A DNA stretch of 64,000 nucleotides from Siphonodentalium dalli (GCA_032622095.1 CP136062.1:161384875-161448874); one strand, 5' to 3'; positions 53,265 through 64,000 are shown, numbered from the stretch's first letter. Notes: a model not told the origin generated them from the sequence alone. Numbers and translations: made by a program.

Positions 53265-54278
53265 TTGTGTTCCTGTTGGTCGTCAATTTGTAACTTTTTG
53301 TAGACTGTATGGTATATGTCCTTTTATATTGTTGGAGATAGCATAGGAAAAGTAGTCGAGCGAAATTAATGAGTATCGTACGTGCTTGAGTTATTATATA
53401 AGCGGTATACATAACTACTAAATATAAAACCACATTTTCTAGAACGACCATCATTATTTTTGGAATGTTGTGTACAGTAAAATGGCAACAGTTTGACCGT
53501 TTATAATATAGTTGTATATTGTTAAAAGACAACAGTCTGACCGTAATGTGTACGGTATAATGCAGGAAACTCTGCTGCCGGTATAATACAGCTTGTTCTC
53601 CCGAATTATCTGCTTATAAAGAATTTGTTAGGTAGATAATCTGCATATATTCGCCCCATTTTGAGTAGATAATGTGCTGAAAATGGGAGAATTTTAGTCA
53701 CATTATCAACTCACAATGACTCGATTCTAAGCAGATAATGTGCGGACAATGACACAAATAAGCCACCCCACGACTTTTCAGGTGTACTCTCGTTAACATG
53801 TGTTTTCACTCTGTCCCGCGCCAAAAAACGAAATAACGGCTATTGCTCCATTATCTTATTTCAGAAGCAAATAATCACATTATGTACATATTTCACATTA
53901 TAGGTCGATTATGTGCGTATTTGCACGAGGATATGTTGCTTATTCGATGCCTTATTCGAGCCATTGGATACACATTTCTCATGGTTCTCCGCTGGCCTAA
54001 TTCACATATTTATAGTCCACATGTTTTTACTCTTGATATCACATCACAAACTGAGCGATGAACGACGAACGAATTATACCAATGTTTAGAGTTAACAAGA
54101 CAAAACCTAGATAAAATCAAATTATTATTATACATATATTTATATTACCGTTCAACGTGGACGGCAGGTAGACAACATTCTTGTTTATGCTGTTCCCGAT
54201 AGCTCATTGCATGTTATAATATTACACTGTATATATAATTGTATAAACTGTATGAATGAGATATGAATAAATAATCAT
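53265..54278. other. No gene; weak GCAGATAATGTGC repeats
   Basis: AGATAATGTGC(T/G)GA(A/C)AATG-like phrases occur near 53670 and 53735, and an inverted ATTATCTGC near 53605. No gene recognised. Confidence 0.4.
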
Positions 54279-54774
54279 AGGCCCACTTAATTCTGGAATG
54301 CCCAGATATAACATTATACACAACATATTCCATATTATATACCATTTGGAAGAGGAACCAAAAAATATATATCCCACCAGTATACGGACCAGATGTGGCT
54401 TAGGGGTGTCAACCAGGTGATAGATATTCTCAGATTCATTCCAAGACTCCCATGCTGTCAACCCAGAATGCATTAGAATTCAAAATAAGAGATAGAGTTA
54501 TTCCCCTTCCATTGAGAATAACAGATTTACTCTATATCCGGATCGAAATTAAGCACACCTCAACCGGATCAGTTGACAATATAATGTTTTGGAGCTTCCA
54601 TTTTCAAATGGTCTATAATATGGAATGTGTTGTATATAATGTTTTGGAGCTTCCATTTTCAATGGTATATAATATGGAATATGTTGTATATAATGTGATC
54701 TGGTGATTCATGGTATATAATATGGAATATGTTGTATATAATGTGATCTGGTGATTCGAAAATTAAGTGGGCCT
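54279..54774. mobile_element. TTAA-family 2 MITE, rearranged copy
   Basis: The termini AGGCCCACTTAATT and AATTAAGTGGGCCT are perfect inverted repeats. Interior units with ATATAATATGGAATATGTTGTATATAATG-like text are tandemly repeated, and some are inverted across the element. TTAA is not intact at the flanks. Confidence 0.75.
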
Positions 54775-55084
54775 TTTATTAAACGATCACAACTATAAAT
54801 TAAATCTCATGGATCTGATCTAAGTCAAACACTGAAAAAAGCGGTTCACGTCGATATGTAATTTAAAGTTCGTAAGATAATCACATGTCATGGACCCTAT
54901 AAGAAAGCTTATAAATAAATTTGGCGATTTGTATCATGTAACCATGAATATTCCAAATCACTGGCCAACCCTGGCATATGCCCATTCATCGCACATTAAC
55001 ATCAATGTTAACTGACAGTATCATCATTCAACCAAGCTGTTAATTTTCAACTCAATAGTTTGAGAAGATCGGTGACGAAATTAA
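54775..55084. other. No recognised feature
   Basis: AT-rich spacer. Confidence 0.4.
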
Positions 55085-55381
55085 AGTGACCTATTAGTAG
55101 CGCTGATGGAGTCACTCTCACCAAAAAAAGTGCTGAAGGGTACACAGGATTTGAAAAAGTGCTGAAGGGTACACAGGGTTTGTGATCGGCACTAACACCA
55201 TTACTAAAACTGTATTTCTGAAAGTATGACGCCCATTATCAGTTTGTTTTCAGTTCATTTTCATGTTCATTGGAACACAAACAATCATTCTCTAACATAA
55301 ATCGCGACAGATACGAAAACTAAACGTCATTTAGAACGTTTTTTGGTGAGAGTGACCCCTTCAGCATTAGTAGCCTGTCAG
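55085..55381. mobile_element. Small MITE with about 40-bp TIRs
   Basis: GTAGCGCTGATGGAGTCACTCTCACC on the left pairs with GGTGAGAGTGACCCCTTCAGC on the right. A GTGCTGAAGGGTACACAGG unit is duplicated inside. The terminal GCTGAAGGGGTCAC is the same as in the element at 47817-49546. Confidence 0.75.
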
Positions 55382-56261
55382 TCGTAAAAAAAATGGGTAT
55401 CGTAACAAAAATATGGGGATTTTGTGGAACATATATTTTCGTCAAACCCATATACTAGATAAATTGCAAACCAATATTGACAAATTCTTACCGTCTAATT
55501 GCCTACAATATGGTGTTACCATGGCAACTGTGAGCGATTTCTGAGAATTCTGGAAAATGGTCATATATGAAGTATATTTATGATAACGGTGGACATTTTG
55601 GTGGATATAGTTAAATAATATTTGTATGTATATATTCTCCACAACGGATCGCCAGTACTCATCTCAAGGGTCAAAGTAACTGAAAGGTCAAGCTCTTTGT
55701 AAGAAATGCTGTTTTTATCACTTTACATCATATTATTAGTCTTTATGATGAACCGGCCCCAAATTTGTTGCATCATATTGCAATTTTGTTACATTCTGGA
55801 GATCATAGCCTTGTTTTGAGCCATATATAATATCTATAGGATGACCATTACTTGTGTGATAGATTTTACGAAACATGTGACCGGGCCTAAAATGACAAAT
55901 TGCTCTTCCCAATAAACAATGACCACATATTAATGGGGCGGATAGAGGACATGGATCGTGGACTTCATGGTAAAAGCATCGCATTTGACACATGTACATC
56001 ACATGATTATAAACCATTTTGGATATGAACCGAAGCTTGAAACTGTACACCGGCCGTTGCTATGGATACCATTTTGGTGAAAACACCTGTTTTTTGGCCA
56101 AAATCCAGCCATTATGCATTGCTAATGCCTAGCAATCTCATGGGAAACTGTTTAGTATGCATCTACTTAGATTACATGCATCAGACCAAATACTTGTTAG
56201 TACATATACCATTTGTGGTGGAATTTGTGAACAATTTTTTATTGAAACAATAAAGTTATCT
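55382..56261. repeat. Repeat F, copy 1, with unassigned minus-strand open frame
   Basis: 55985-56080 (ACACATGTACATCACATGATTA, GCTTGAAACTGTACAC, CCATTTTGGTGAA) recurs at 57115-57210. The minus-strand frame 56050-55736 (104 codons) looks protein-like (CHFRPGHMFRKIYHTSNG) but no family is recognised; a transposon remnant is plausible. Confidence 0.45.
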
Positions 56262-56700
56262 ACGGTCACGATCTATTTCTCTGAAGCAACAAGACACTGA
56301 AGTTTTCAGAATGCCAGGCATTTGGGCATATAGGCCATTGTTATCTTATATAATTTCGATGTTAAATTGGCAAATTAGCATCATTAACACCAAATTCTGA
56401 CAATTCTTACCACATTTTGGGGTTAATTCACACCTATCGCCCAAGAACATTGCTTGTGCTCGTTGGTCTAGTTTATGTTTATGAATTTATCATGAAAATT
56501 TGACCAGGTTTGTCCGAAAGGTTCTGAAAGTATGCATTTGAAAAATGGCAGTGCTGGTGATTGCTTTTGTACGGGTTATGACATGTGAGGTGTACTGGTA
56601 AGAGCAAAGGTTTCACGATTTTGGTGTACCGGTTAGAGCAATAAATTAAGTGCAAAATGATCGTGTGCCGGTTTACACCAGTACATTGAAAATGAGGTTG
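56262..56700. repeat. Repeat D, copy 2
   Basis: Direct partner of 49700-50141, 6.5 kb away. Minus-strand frames here are by-products. Confidence 0.85.
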
Positions 56701-58641
56701 GAGCATTCTGACAATTAGAGATGGCCTATATCTCTTTTTGGAAAGGCCACAGCTACAAAAACATATATTTCCATGACATTCGTTTGCAGAACTATTCCAC
56801 AAAACAAGAAGAGTAGATGGTATTATACTTACCAGAACAAGGGTTATTTGCTCAATGGGTTCTTGAGAATGTTCTTTATAAATAATAACAATATACTATA
56901 ATTACGATTACGTTATATGGTATTATACTTATTTAACTTCAAAGTGTTTAAACATATTGATTTCGATAAAAAAAAAAATGGAAATGTTCTAAACCACTCC
57001 CTGTCAGCTTTCCTGAACAGAATCTTTCCAAGTAGTATTAACTGGTTTCTCGGATTCAAAGTGTGTTTTTGCCACATACCTAAAATGTAACGAAGAAAAC
57101 AAAAGCCCTCTTCAATTGACACATGTACATCACATGATTATTAGTCATTTTGGATATGAACAGCAGCTTGAAACTGTACACTGTTGCTATGGAAACCATT
57201 TTGGTGAAGCTAAGAGATTAGCGGTTGCTATGTGTATACCAAAAACATTAGGCGTATGTAAATGTAAATATGATAACCTTTGATTTTAGCAATTCAGAAC
57301 TGATCCAGTAAATCACCTGCATTTAAATCAAGTTATCAGTCTGGACGAACTTTGCAAATTGTGGTTGTTTTCTCTGTCAATTAGAATTGTCCATGTCATT
57401 TCACGAAGTCACTTATGTCAAAGTTAATGGAAGAGCTACTTGACATTCGTAACTATATGGTCGCCTCCGAATTCAAGAATAGAAATAAGTCAATCCTGAA
57501 AATAGACCTACTGGGCTCACATAACCCGTAATTTTCAAATTACTTTTAACAAACACAAAATTGTAAAACAACATAATGAATCAATCTAAAACATAAGAAA
57601 CAAAAATATATATTGTCATACCTTTCACTGATTTAATTACTGATCACATTATAGGCCACAATACCGGTATGTAGGTTTATTTAAAGAACTTTGAACTTCA
57701 GTTACTTGGCATACAATGTAGTTTTCTTGCATTCGTTGCTTTAAAGGAAGAATGTGACTAAATTCGGTTTATACATTTACGTGAATTTCCCGTGAGATGA
57801 GTTTGTCAATCAATATGTTTATTCAGAATTACACATGTGACATAAGAATCATAAATTAATTATTTAGATTTTACAATGGTGCGATATGGTGTGAACAAAC
57901 AAGCCTATGCATGGTTGAATTTGAAATATTATCAGCAGGTATCATGTACAATATTCAGTTCAGTTCAAGGAGGGGGATGACAGAGAGTTTGCGGTGATCC
58001 ATATATTATTAAATTTTAATTGTGAAAGGTATTTTTCTTGACTCAACTCAGTTTGGAATAATCTATAAGTGCGAAATTTGTTAATTGTATCAATATCTAT
58101 TTGTCACCGAATACTATTCGTCAATTTGTATTGTGATACCCATAATATATGGGCAGGGGGATGCTCCTATCCCGGTCCCACAGTAGATGCACCCCTGACT
58201 TGGATTCCTGTAGTGGAAACTTCACTAATGATGTCTAGAGCAGTTTTAAGATGTCAAGATATCGGCAACAAAAGCAATAGATTATAGCGGCCTGGAACAC
58301 ATTGTATAACCCCTTCACGTGAATTTGTTTTGTTTATGGTGCCCATGTCTGTTGTGAGCAATATCAGTTGAGGACAAGTCATAATTGAGATAGATAAATT
58401 AAAAACAGGGTAAGCCAACAGCTTAAACGTATAGTGAATGACTTCCAACAACGCGTCGTCAGGGTGTGGAAAAACACGCCCATGGTAATTCAACAAAGGT
58501 CCGTAACTATAGCGAAAATTTAGCAGGCGGAATCCAAATCCGGACCTCGGACCAGTAAAATTTCATATCAAATTCCATTCCATTAAGTTCGAACCCTACA
58601 CAGGTATATGGAGACGAAGATTCCCATACCAATACCGAATA
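56701..58641. other. No gene; includes repeat F copy 2
   Basis: 57115-57210 repeats 55985-56080. The rest has no recognised coding signal. It lies between the lectin exon and repeat D, and 58500-58641 would be the 3' untranslated side of the lectin exon. Confidence 0.4.
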
Positions 58642-58886
58642 TTATACGTCAATTTGACAAAGAAATTTGAAGTGATAAGAGGATCCATAAGCATCGAAGC
58701 ATTCCATGTCCTTGGTCTTGTAGATGTTGTTTTTAGTAGAGTACTCTATTCTCATGCAGTCCTCGTCTCCCTCGTCGGGGTCTCCACTTGCCCAATCAAA
58801 CCACGTCATCCAACTTCCGGCTCCGTTTTGTAGCCTCCACCCGGTGTCGTCTTCCGCCTGGTCTCTACCATCAATCCACAGAGTGT
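58642..58886 (-). CDS. Last coding exon: C-terminal half of a C-type lectin domain
   Basis: The acceptor ATATATTTACAG ends at 58887; a TAA at 58644-58642 closes the frame. Entry is in phase 1 (split GAC), so earlier exons lie at higher coordinates. The product starts TLWIDGRDQAEDDTGWRLQ, continues SWMTWFDWASGDPDEGDEDC and ends YGSSYHFKFLCQIDV. WIDG, the WxxW-type core, the Gly-Asp-Pro-Asp loop in the place of EPN/QPD, and the last two Cys identify the second half of a C-type lectin fold. The WND calcium motif is replaced by CFDAYG, so canonical calcium-dependent sugar binding is doubtful. Its entry phase is what exon 5 of the PAN-lectin gene would require, suggesting paralogous genes in the same orientation. 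No matching upstream exon was recognised between 58.9 and 64 kb. Confidence 0.82.
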
Positions 58887-58887
58887 C

Positions 58888-59910
58888 TGTAAATATATGC
58901 CGTATAGCTAATGGCGCTTTCCACAGAGGCCACACCCACAGCGGTAGTACCGCCCACTGGGAATAAGACACGCTTGCCCTTATATTTTAACTAGCTGAAA
59001 TAGTCTCCTCGGTGCGCATTGCTTACATTTAATTTTTGAATGGTTTAAATGAACTCCTTACTCAATTTAACATTTAAATTTAAATTAAATTTTTTTATTT
59101 CCACAAAAATTTAATTTTTGAATTTGTTTTTCAGATAGAACTATTCGCTCAATTTTACATTTAACCAAAAAATTATGATCTGTGTCATGCAAAATGAAAA
59201 CGTGTTATAACCATGGATAAATTTACAACATCATGGCGCAAATAGAAATTTCAGTATATTATGATTTGACAACAGAAATGATTTTTGAATATAGCCAATT
59301 TAACACTGATTGCATGAATGGTTATCCAAATTAGGGTGAAGAAAGACGGGACCAGAATTTGTGTGCAGCGAAAGACCGGTTCAGTAGCTGTTTGTCGAAA
59401 ATAGCTGCTAATAATTATGTGATTGACAGCTGTGGAATGGTCCATTGCAGAGATCGTGTATATTGTACTTGACTATTGTTAGCAATCTCATACTGAAATT
59501 GACACTGGGGGGACTAGCCAGTTCACCGAGTAACCGATCGGGGGCCGACGGTTTCTAAACTTGGATATTGTCAGTACTATGGTATGTAAATGCATGATAT
59601 AGGTAATTGGCAATATCGTATACACATTCGTTTGACTTCACTTGCAAGCGACCTCGTAAACACATATTTTTATCCCTTTCTAACTAAATCCTCATCGACG
59701 AGCAGTTCCCTTGGGTGAGTTAAGATAATACGTTTTTATTTACAGTAATACGAATCACTTCACTGGCGTGTTCAGAAAGGATTAACAAAGATTCATGTCA
59801 ACATAAGTTATTTTCTTAAAGTTTATTTAGAAATAGGCAGAAAACAGCGTCATTGTTATGAAAAAATTATAATTTTTTCTTACATTTGTCAACAATTAAT
59901 ATGTGTTAAG
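58888..59910. other. Probable intron of the second lectin gene; no feature
   Basis: AT-rich sequence with TTTAAATTTAAATTAAATTT-like stretches near 59065. No exon recognised. Confidence 0.4.
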
Positions 59911-59977
59911 CCAATGCATTCTCTTGTATATGCGAGGCGACCTATGGTCGACTCGCATATATAAGAGAATGCATTGG
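59911..59977. ncRNA. Near-perfect 67-nt hairpin, miRNA-precursor-like
   Basis: Arms 59911-59936 and 59952-59977 pair over 26 positions with a single G-T pair. After one mismatch, CGACC pairs with GGTCG around a TAT loop. Size and continuity resemble a small precursor hairpin. Near-complete pairing without bulges could equally mean a tiny foldback transposon. No expression evidence. Confidence 0.4.
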
Positions 59978-60419
59978 CACAGGGCCCTTCTTGTTGTTTT
60001 TCGAAATCTTTGCCGTTCTGTTTATGGCCAATAAATCGTCCAGAATAAATTAGTAAATATTTACATTTGTAAACGTAGTTCAAACGTATTCTTATCTGAT
60101 ATAGAACAGTCGATGTGGTTCGAATTCTCAACAATGTTTGTTGATTGCTACATCCTTCTAGTGGAGATAGCGATCGGTTACTAACTTGTCGGTTTTATTC
60201 ACAGAAGTAACTCCATAAGAATTATATCTTTTTAATTTTTCCACAAATTAATGTGCATTATTCGGCATGTTGTTATCTGATCGCCACAAAGTATATGTGT
60301 ATAACTGATGGGAGAACGAATTTAATTTAAAAAAGGGGTGAAACATATTTAAACTACTTTGGCGGTTTGTGCTCCAAGATTATATTTACAAATTATTTGA
60401 ATTTTTCGCGGTATCGAAA
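59978..60419. other. No recognised feature
   Basis: AT-rich, with no repeats or domain-bearing frames recognised. Confidence 0.4.
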
Positions 60420-60890
60420 CAGGTCGATAAATACTTGAACTACCTTCCTACGAGCATCATATGCCCCAGAAAGACGCATTGAAGGTATTAAAAAATACAA
60501 CTTTGAATGTTTGGGTCCAAAACAAAAAATAACCATTTGCACGGCACGGAACAGAAAAGAGAGTTACTATACTATGGTATAGAAATAAAGAATGCGATAT
60601 GAATAACCAAATATTCCAGGCCAAAAATCTTGCGTTGCGATATCCGCTAACGCATGATTTCGTGTTGATATCTGATTACATAGAGAGTAATCACTTCATT
60701 CAAATGATGATGTGGTATAATTAATGAGAGGTAAGGACGTTGTTTTACAAAATATTCCCTGCCTCGAATTAATTATTTCACGTCACCAGTTCAATCTAGT
60801 GATTATTCTGTTCGTATATTCCACTATAAACATCTGATTTACCAGAAATCTGAATCATACCGTCATTATACCCATGATGCATAAATTTCG
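60420..60890 (+). pseudogene. Second copy of the RT-less LINE fragment
   Basis: 60425-60625 matches 50715-50935 (ATACTTGAACTA, CAGAAAGACGCA, TTTGAATGTTTGGGT, GAAATAAAGAATGCGATATG). 60755-60880 matches 50937-51062 (CCTGCCTCGAA, TTATTTCACGTCACCAGT, AATCATACCGTCATTATACCC). About 130 bp unmatched in the other copy separates them, so the 50.9-kb copy has a deletion or this one an insertion. No RT domain in either. Confidence 0.65.
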
Positions 60891-60897
60891 ATAACGC

Positions 60898-60963
60898 ATA
60901 TTATATATATATATATATATATATGTATATAGCTATATATATTTATATATATATATATATATA
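60898..60963. repeat. (AT)n microsatellite
   Basis: Interrupted AT dinucleotide tract directly before the AAGGTCA-rich repeat. Confidence 0.95.
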
Positions 60964-61703
60964 CTAGAAGGTGACCCGACTTCGTCCGGGCTTTGACCTT
61001 GAATTGTCCATTTTGAAGGTCAAGGTCAAGTGGGTCACGATTTGACCAGTCCAAAAACACTGCCCGGACAAAAGTACCCGACAAACGTGCCCGTCGAAAT
61101 CCATCCGGTTTTACCCGATTTGACCTTGAATTGATCATTTTGAAGGTCAAGGTCTGGTCGGGGTCACGATTGGACCCGTCCAAAACAATCAGTGAACAAA
61201 AGTAACCCCACGTATCAAATTTCGTCGAAATCCCATCAAAATTGGCGATTTGACCTTGAAGTTACCCGATTTCAAGGTCAAGGTCACGTCGCACGGGCAA
61301 ATGAATATGCTTATGAGAATCCCCGTACGAATGTACCCCCGCATACCAAGTTTCATCGAAATCCCGTAATATTCGGGCATTTGACCTTGAAATGACCGGA
61401 TTTCAAGGTCAAGGTCACGTCGCACGGACAAATTAATAGGTTTATGCCACTCCCCGGCCGAAGATACCCACACATACCAAGTTTCATCGAAATCCCGTGA
61501 TATTCGGGCGTTTGACCTTGAAATTACCCGATTTCAAGGTCAAGGTGACGTCGCACGGACAAATTAATATGCCTATGTTCGTCCCCGGCCGAAAATACCC
61601 CCACACACCAAGTTTCATCGAAATCGGGTGGGCCGTTTTCGAGTTCATCGCGAACACACAGACACACAGACAGACACACAGATCTTCCAAAATATATAAT
61701 AGA
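60964..61703 (+). repeat. AAGGTCA-rich interspersed repeat, copy 3 (longest)
   Basis: Begins CTAGAAGGTGACCCGACTTC and ends with an ACACACAGACAGACACACAG tail and ATATATAATAGA. Internally, three units of about 120 bp each contain a TTGACCTTGAAAT...ATTTCAAGGTCAA inverted pair, an ACGTCGCACGG phrase and a CCAAGTTTCATCGAAATC phrase. At least ten TCAAGGTCA/TGACCTTGA motifs are present. Confidence 0.8.
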
Positions 61704-62477
61704 CTAGAAGGTGACCCGACTTCGTCAGGGCTTTGACCTTGATTTGACCAGTTTGAAGGTCAAGGTCAGGTGGGGTCAAACGCCAACACCCCAAAAATGG
61801 TGGAAATCGGCCCAGCGGATACCGGGAAATCGGCCCAGCGGATACCGAGATACCCTATGCATACAAAATCCGCCAGTTTAACCCGATTTGATTTCCACTC
61901 AAGTATATAAACGCGCCTCATATACACACGCTCATTAATTATCAAGTTTCAACGTAAAGATAAATTACCATCGGTGCCCGATATATCGCCAAGACGTCTG
62001 AAACAGTCAAATGCATCGGCCGGTTAAGCGTTAACGTGATCTAACGTTATGACCTCTAACGACGTCATAGAAGTTACGCATTGTTTTTATCCTGATGGAA
62101 GATAGTACCACTTCTTCTTGATAATTGAGGCAGATAACTAAAACGGATACGTATACGCATTATATATCGTTGGAAAGAGGAAACACGAAAGATTCTCACA
62201 GTGTCATTATTATGACTGGCATTTTATTATTCGCGCTGTTTCGAATCGATTTGTAAGCACCGAACTCAAATGAAAGTCCCGTAACACAGCGTAAAAACAG
62301 ATTTGACCTCGGCACGTGAAAAGTTGACCTCGGATCTGAAAATTAATATGCCTATGCCACTTCCCGACCGATAGTATCCTCACATACGAAGTTTAATCGA
62401 AATCGGGTCGGCCGTTTTCGAGTTCATCGCGAACACACATGCACACACAGACAGACAGATCTTCAAAAATATATAAT

Positions 62478-62478
<1 letters not shown>
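61704..62478 (+). repeat. AAGGTCA-rich interspersed repeat, copy 4
   Basis: Starts with the same CTAGAAGGTGACCCGACTTC directly after copy 3 and ends with GCCGTTTTCGAGTTCATCGC and a CACACAGACAGACAG tail. The centre (61860-62270) is unrelated to copy 3, so this copy is internally diverged or carries an insertion. Confidence 0.7.

Positions 62479-62551
<73 letters not shown>
62478..62551. repeat. (AT)n microsatellite
   Basis: About 35 AT units with one TT interruption, at the 3' end of copy 4. Confidence 0.95.
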
Positions 62552-62552
<1 letters not shown>

Positions 62553-62642
62553 TAAACAGTTGCTGTTGATTAAACGGTATAATGCCATAGACAGTTACAG
62601 TATGAGTTCGTATACCACGTATACAGTCTAGGAATCACTGAA

Positions 62643-62878
62643 CTAAATGGTTTCCCATAGGCGACAGTGTTAACGTTTCGGCCAAATTCACTGAATTGAA
62701 GCATGCAGGCCATACCAGTGATGTTTACCCAGCTAGATTGACACCAGTTGATCACGAAAATGCAAGAAAAATCATAGGTCATGTGTTTACTTTTTTAAAT
62801 AAATCCCCAAGTCTACGACAGGGCTATCTCACAGCCAAATTTGATCTGGAAAAACCCAAGACTATAGCAGCTAGTTAA
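62643..62878 (+). CDS. Unidentified protein-like open frame (possible terminal exon)
   Basis: An open frame of about 78 codons ends at TAA 62876-62878. It contains TKWFPIGDSVNVSAKFTEL, then HTSDVYPARLTPVDHENARK, then LNKSPSLRQGYLTAKFDLEK. Composition and continuity look coding, and TTTCCCATAG at 62651-62660 could serve as an acceptor inside it. No ATG start and no family are recognised. It lies just right of a long (AT)n tract, so it may be a transposon-carried fragment. If real it is the only plus-strand host-like exon seen. Confidence 0.3.
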
Positions 62879-63761
62879 ATAAATTTCCCGCTCACAAAAA
62901 TCCATTCCCCCATTCATTCACCAGTTAAAATTATTTAGATATTATGTACAAATCAAATAAACGCGATGTCATCCTTTAATAACGTGTCGCATGTATCAAG
63001 TGAAGGTCATTCTTCAGTTACCTTCAACTTTCCACGGTGTACTCGCTCCCCGACTCTAGAACACATTTAGCTCCCTGATTCCTATATATATGTAAATGTG
63101 TGAAACACAGCGTTTCTTATAGTATTTTATCAAAATATAGACCTTACTGAAATCAAAAATGGATTATATCGAGCAGTAGTGGTTTATTTTTCCAATATGA
63201 GGCATCCTGAAAATTAATGTCAATCCTCAAAATAAAGCCAAAAAATTAAGATATTGTTTTTCAATTTTACTAGCTGATGCATCTCGTATAACTGAAGTAT
63301 GCCCTTATATACCATAATATTACTAAATTGAAGAGGAAATGTTAATATACATTTTGAGAGGGATATCTTGTCCAATTGTAAACACTTTTCATACAGAATT
63401 TGGCAATTTATAATAAACATTTACCAAAATTAACAGAAAATAAAAAATAAAAAATACTTTAATAGCAATATAAAGCAACCATAAGTCAATTTAAATATCT
63501 AAACATAATGATAGAACATCAGACACAGCCTCAGACATGAAATTTTACCAGATGGCAGGGCATACTGTCTGTTTAACAAACCTGCCATGGCAATTTTGCA
63601 CGACAGTAACTCTAGTGGTGATGCTATCACCCCCCGACTTGGGGTGGGGTTACGGTCCCCATTAAGACTACTGGGTGCCGGAAAAGCTTAATTGGGTCAA
63701 CTGTCACCTTTTCCCAATTGGGGGGGGGGGGAAACACTCCTCTAAACCCTAGGTAACAAGT
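62879..63761. other. No gene; poly-G run
   Basis: AT-rich sequence, then a GC-richer stretch (63620-63750) with CCCCCCGACTTGGGGTGGGG and a poly-G run at about 63720-63731. No coding signal. Confidence 0.4.
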
Positions 63762-64000
63762 TTATGTGTAAAACCACATAGAGCATCTTCAGTGTAGCCT
63801 CTATTAGTATGTGCGTCATGTCGAATATTTCAGCGTTTGAGGCTTTGAGTGGTTTTATCTGCGTGCCGTCCTTAGTGTGAACCAAACAAGAGCGGTAACT
63901 CTATAACGTTTTTGTCACGGTTCGACAATCTGGAGATATTATCTACTGTTCAAAATGATTTTTGTAGAATATATGCACTGTAAAAACTCAGGGCATATAA
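63762..64000. repeat. Repeat E, copy 2, cut by the window edge
   Basis: Direct relative of 51262-51550 with a 40-bp shorter left part. It ends exactly at the shared AACTCAGGGCATATAA. Confidence 0.85.

Noticed and set aside
55736-56050. 104-codon minus-strand frame as a gene
   Set aside because: Overlaps a repeated segment (repeat F), no family recognised, no splice context; probably a transposon remnant.

Overview
The window looks like a gene-poor, AT-rich, intron- and transposon-dominated piece of a metazoan nuclear genome. Evidence: GT/AG-bounded exons with compatible phases, secreted animal domains (PAN/apple, EGF-like, CUB-like, C-type lectin), LINE reverse transcriptase relics, an LTR element, hAT- and TTAA-type DNA transposons, MITEs and several satellites. 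A marine invertebrate, perhaps a lophotrochozoan, is my best guess from the lectin architecture and the AAGGTCA-rich repeats. The species cannot be read from the sequence. There are no bacterial operons, rRNAs, CRISPR arrays or convincing functional tRNA genes.

Main gene (minus strand, 37.4 kb down to 8.1 kb and continuing past the recognisable part). Five exons with matching phases encode a signal peptide plus PAN/apple domain (37130-37426), an EGF-like segment (13492-13591), a 15-residue linker (9780-9824), a 164-residue threonine-rich mucin-like stalk (8561-9052) and the N-terminal half of a C-type lectin domain (8145-8351). The stalk exon is the long GTT/GTC trinucleotide tract, which at first looks like a simple repeat. 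The C-terminal lectin exon was not found at lower coordinates. Intron 1 is about 23.5 kb and holds most of the satellites and the LTR element.

Second lectin gene (minus strand). The last coding exon of another C-type lectin gene lies at 58642-58886, with the same entry phase the first gene would need. This suggests a head-to-tail lectin cluster. Between the two genes lie a CUB-like exon and two degenerate relatives (45.4-46.8 kb, minus strand).

Mobile elements. A 5'-truncated LINE (6050-7735) is flanked by near-identical 448/449-bp direct repeats and interrupts the lectin locus while leaving lectin exon 5 intact. A compact LTR element (about 32.4-35.3 kb) has 597-600-bp LTRs with TATA and polyadenylation signals. 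Its left LTR carries a 583-bp TTAA-type MITE, and its right LTR preserves the exact empty site. A 1032-bp hAT-like element (52005-53036) has a perfect 8-bp target duplication and is nested in a second inverted-repeat element. A 1.73-kb inverted-repeat element (47817-49546) encloses LINE reverse transcriptase debris. A diverged palindrome about 1.85 kb long (28.87-30.72 kb) sits beside a broken Cys-rich ORF.

Satellites and small repeats. Two arrays (15.2-16.8 and 25.6-27.0 kb) alternate two monomer types. Others are a 175-bp satellite at 20.26-21.15 kb, a roughly 195-bp satellite at 10.3-11.4 kb, many minisatellites, (AT)n tracts, and a family rich in TCAAGGTCA motifs at 19.0, 47.0, 61.0 and 61.7 kb. 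Coordinates of repeat edges were read by eye and may be off by a few bases to tens of bases. Exon edges were checked against reading frame.
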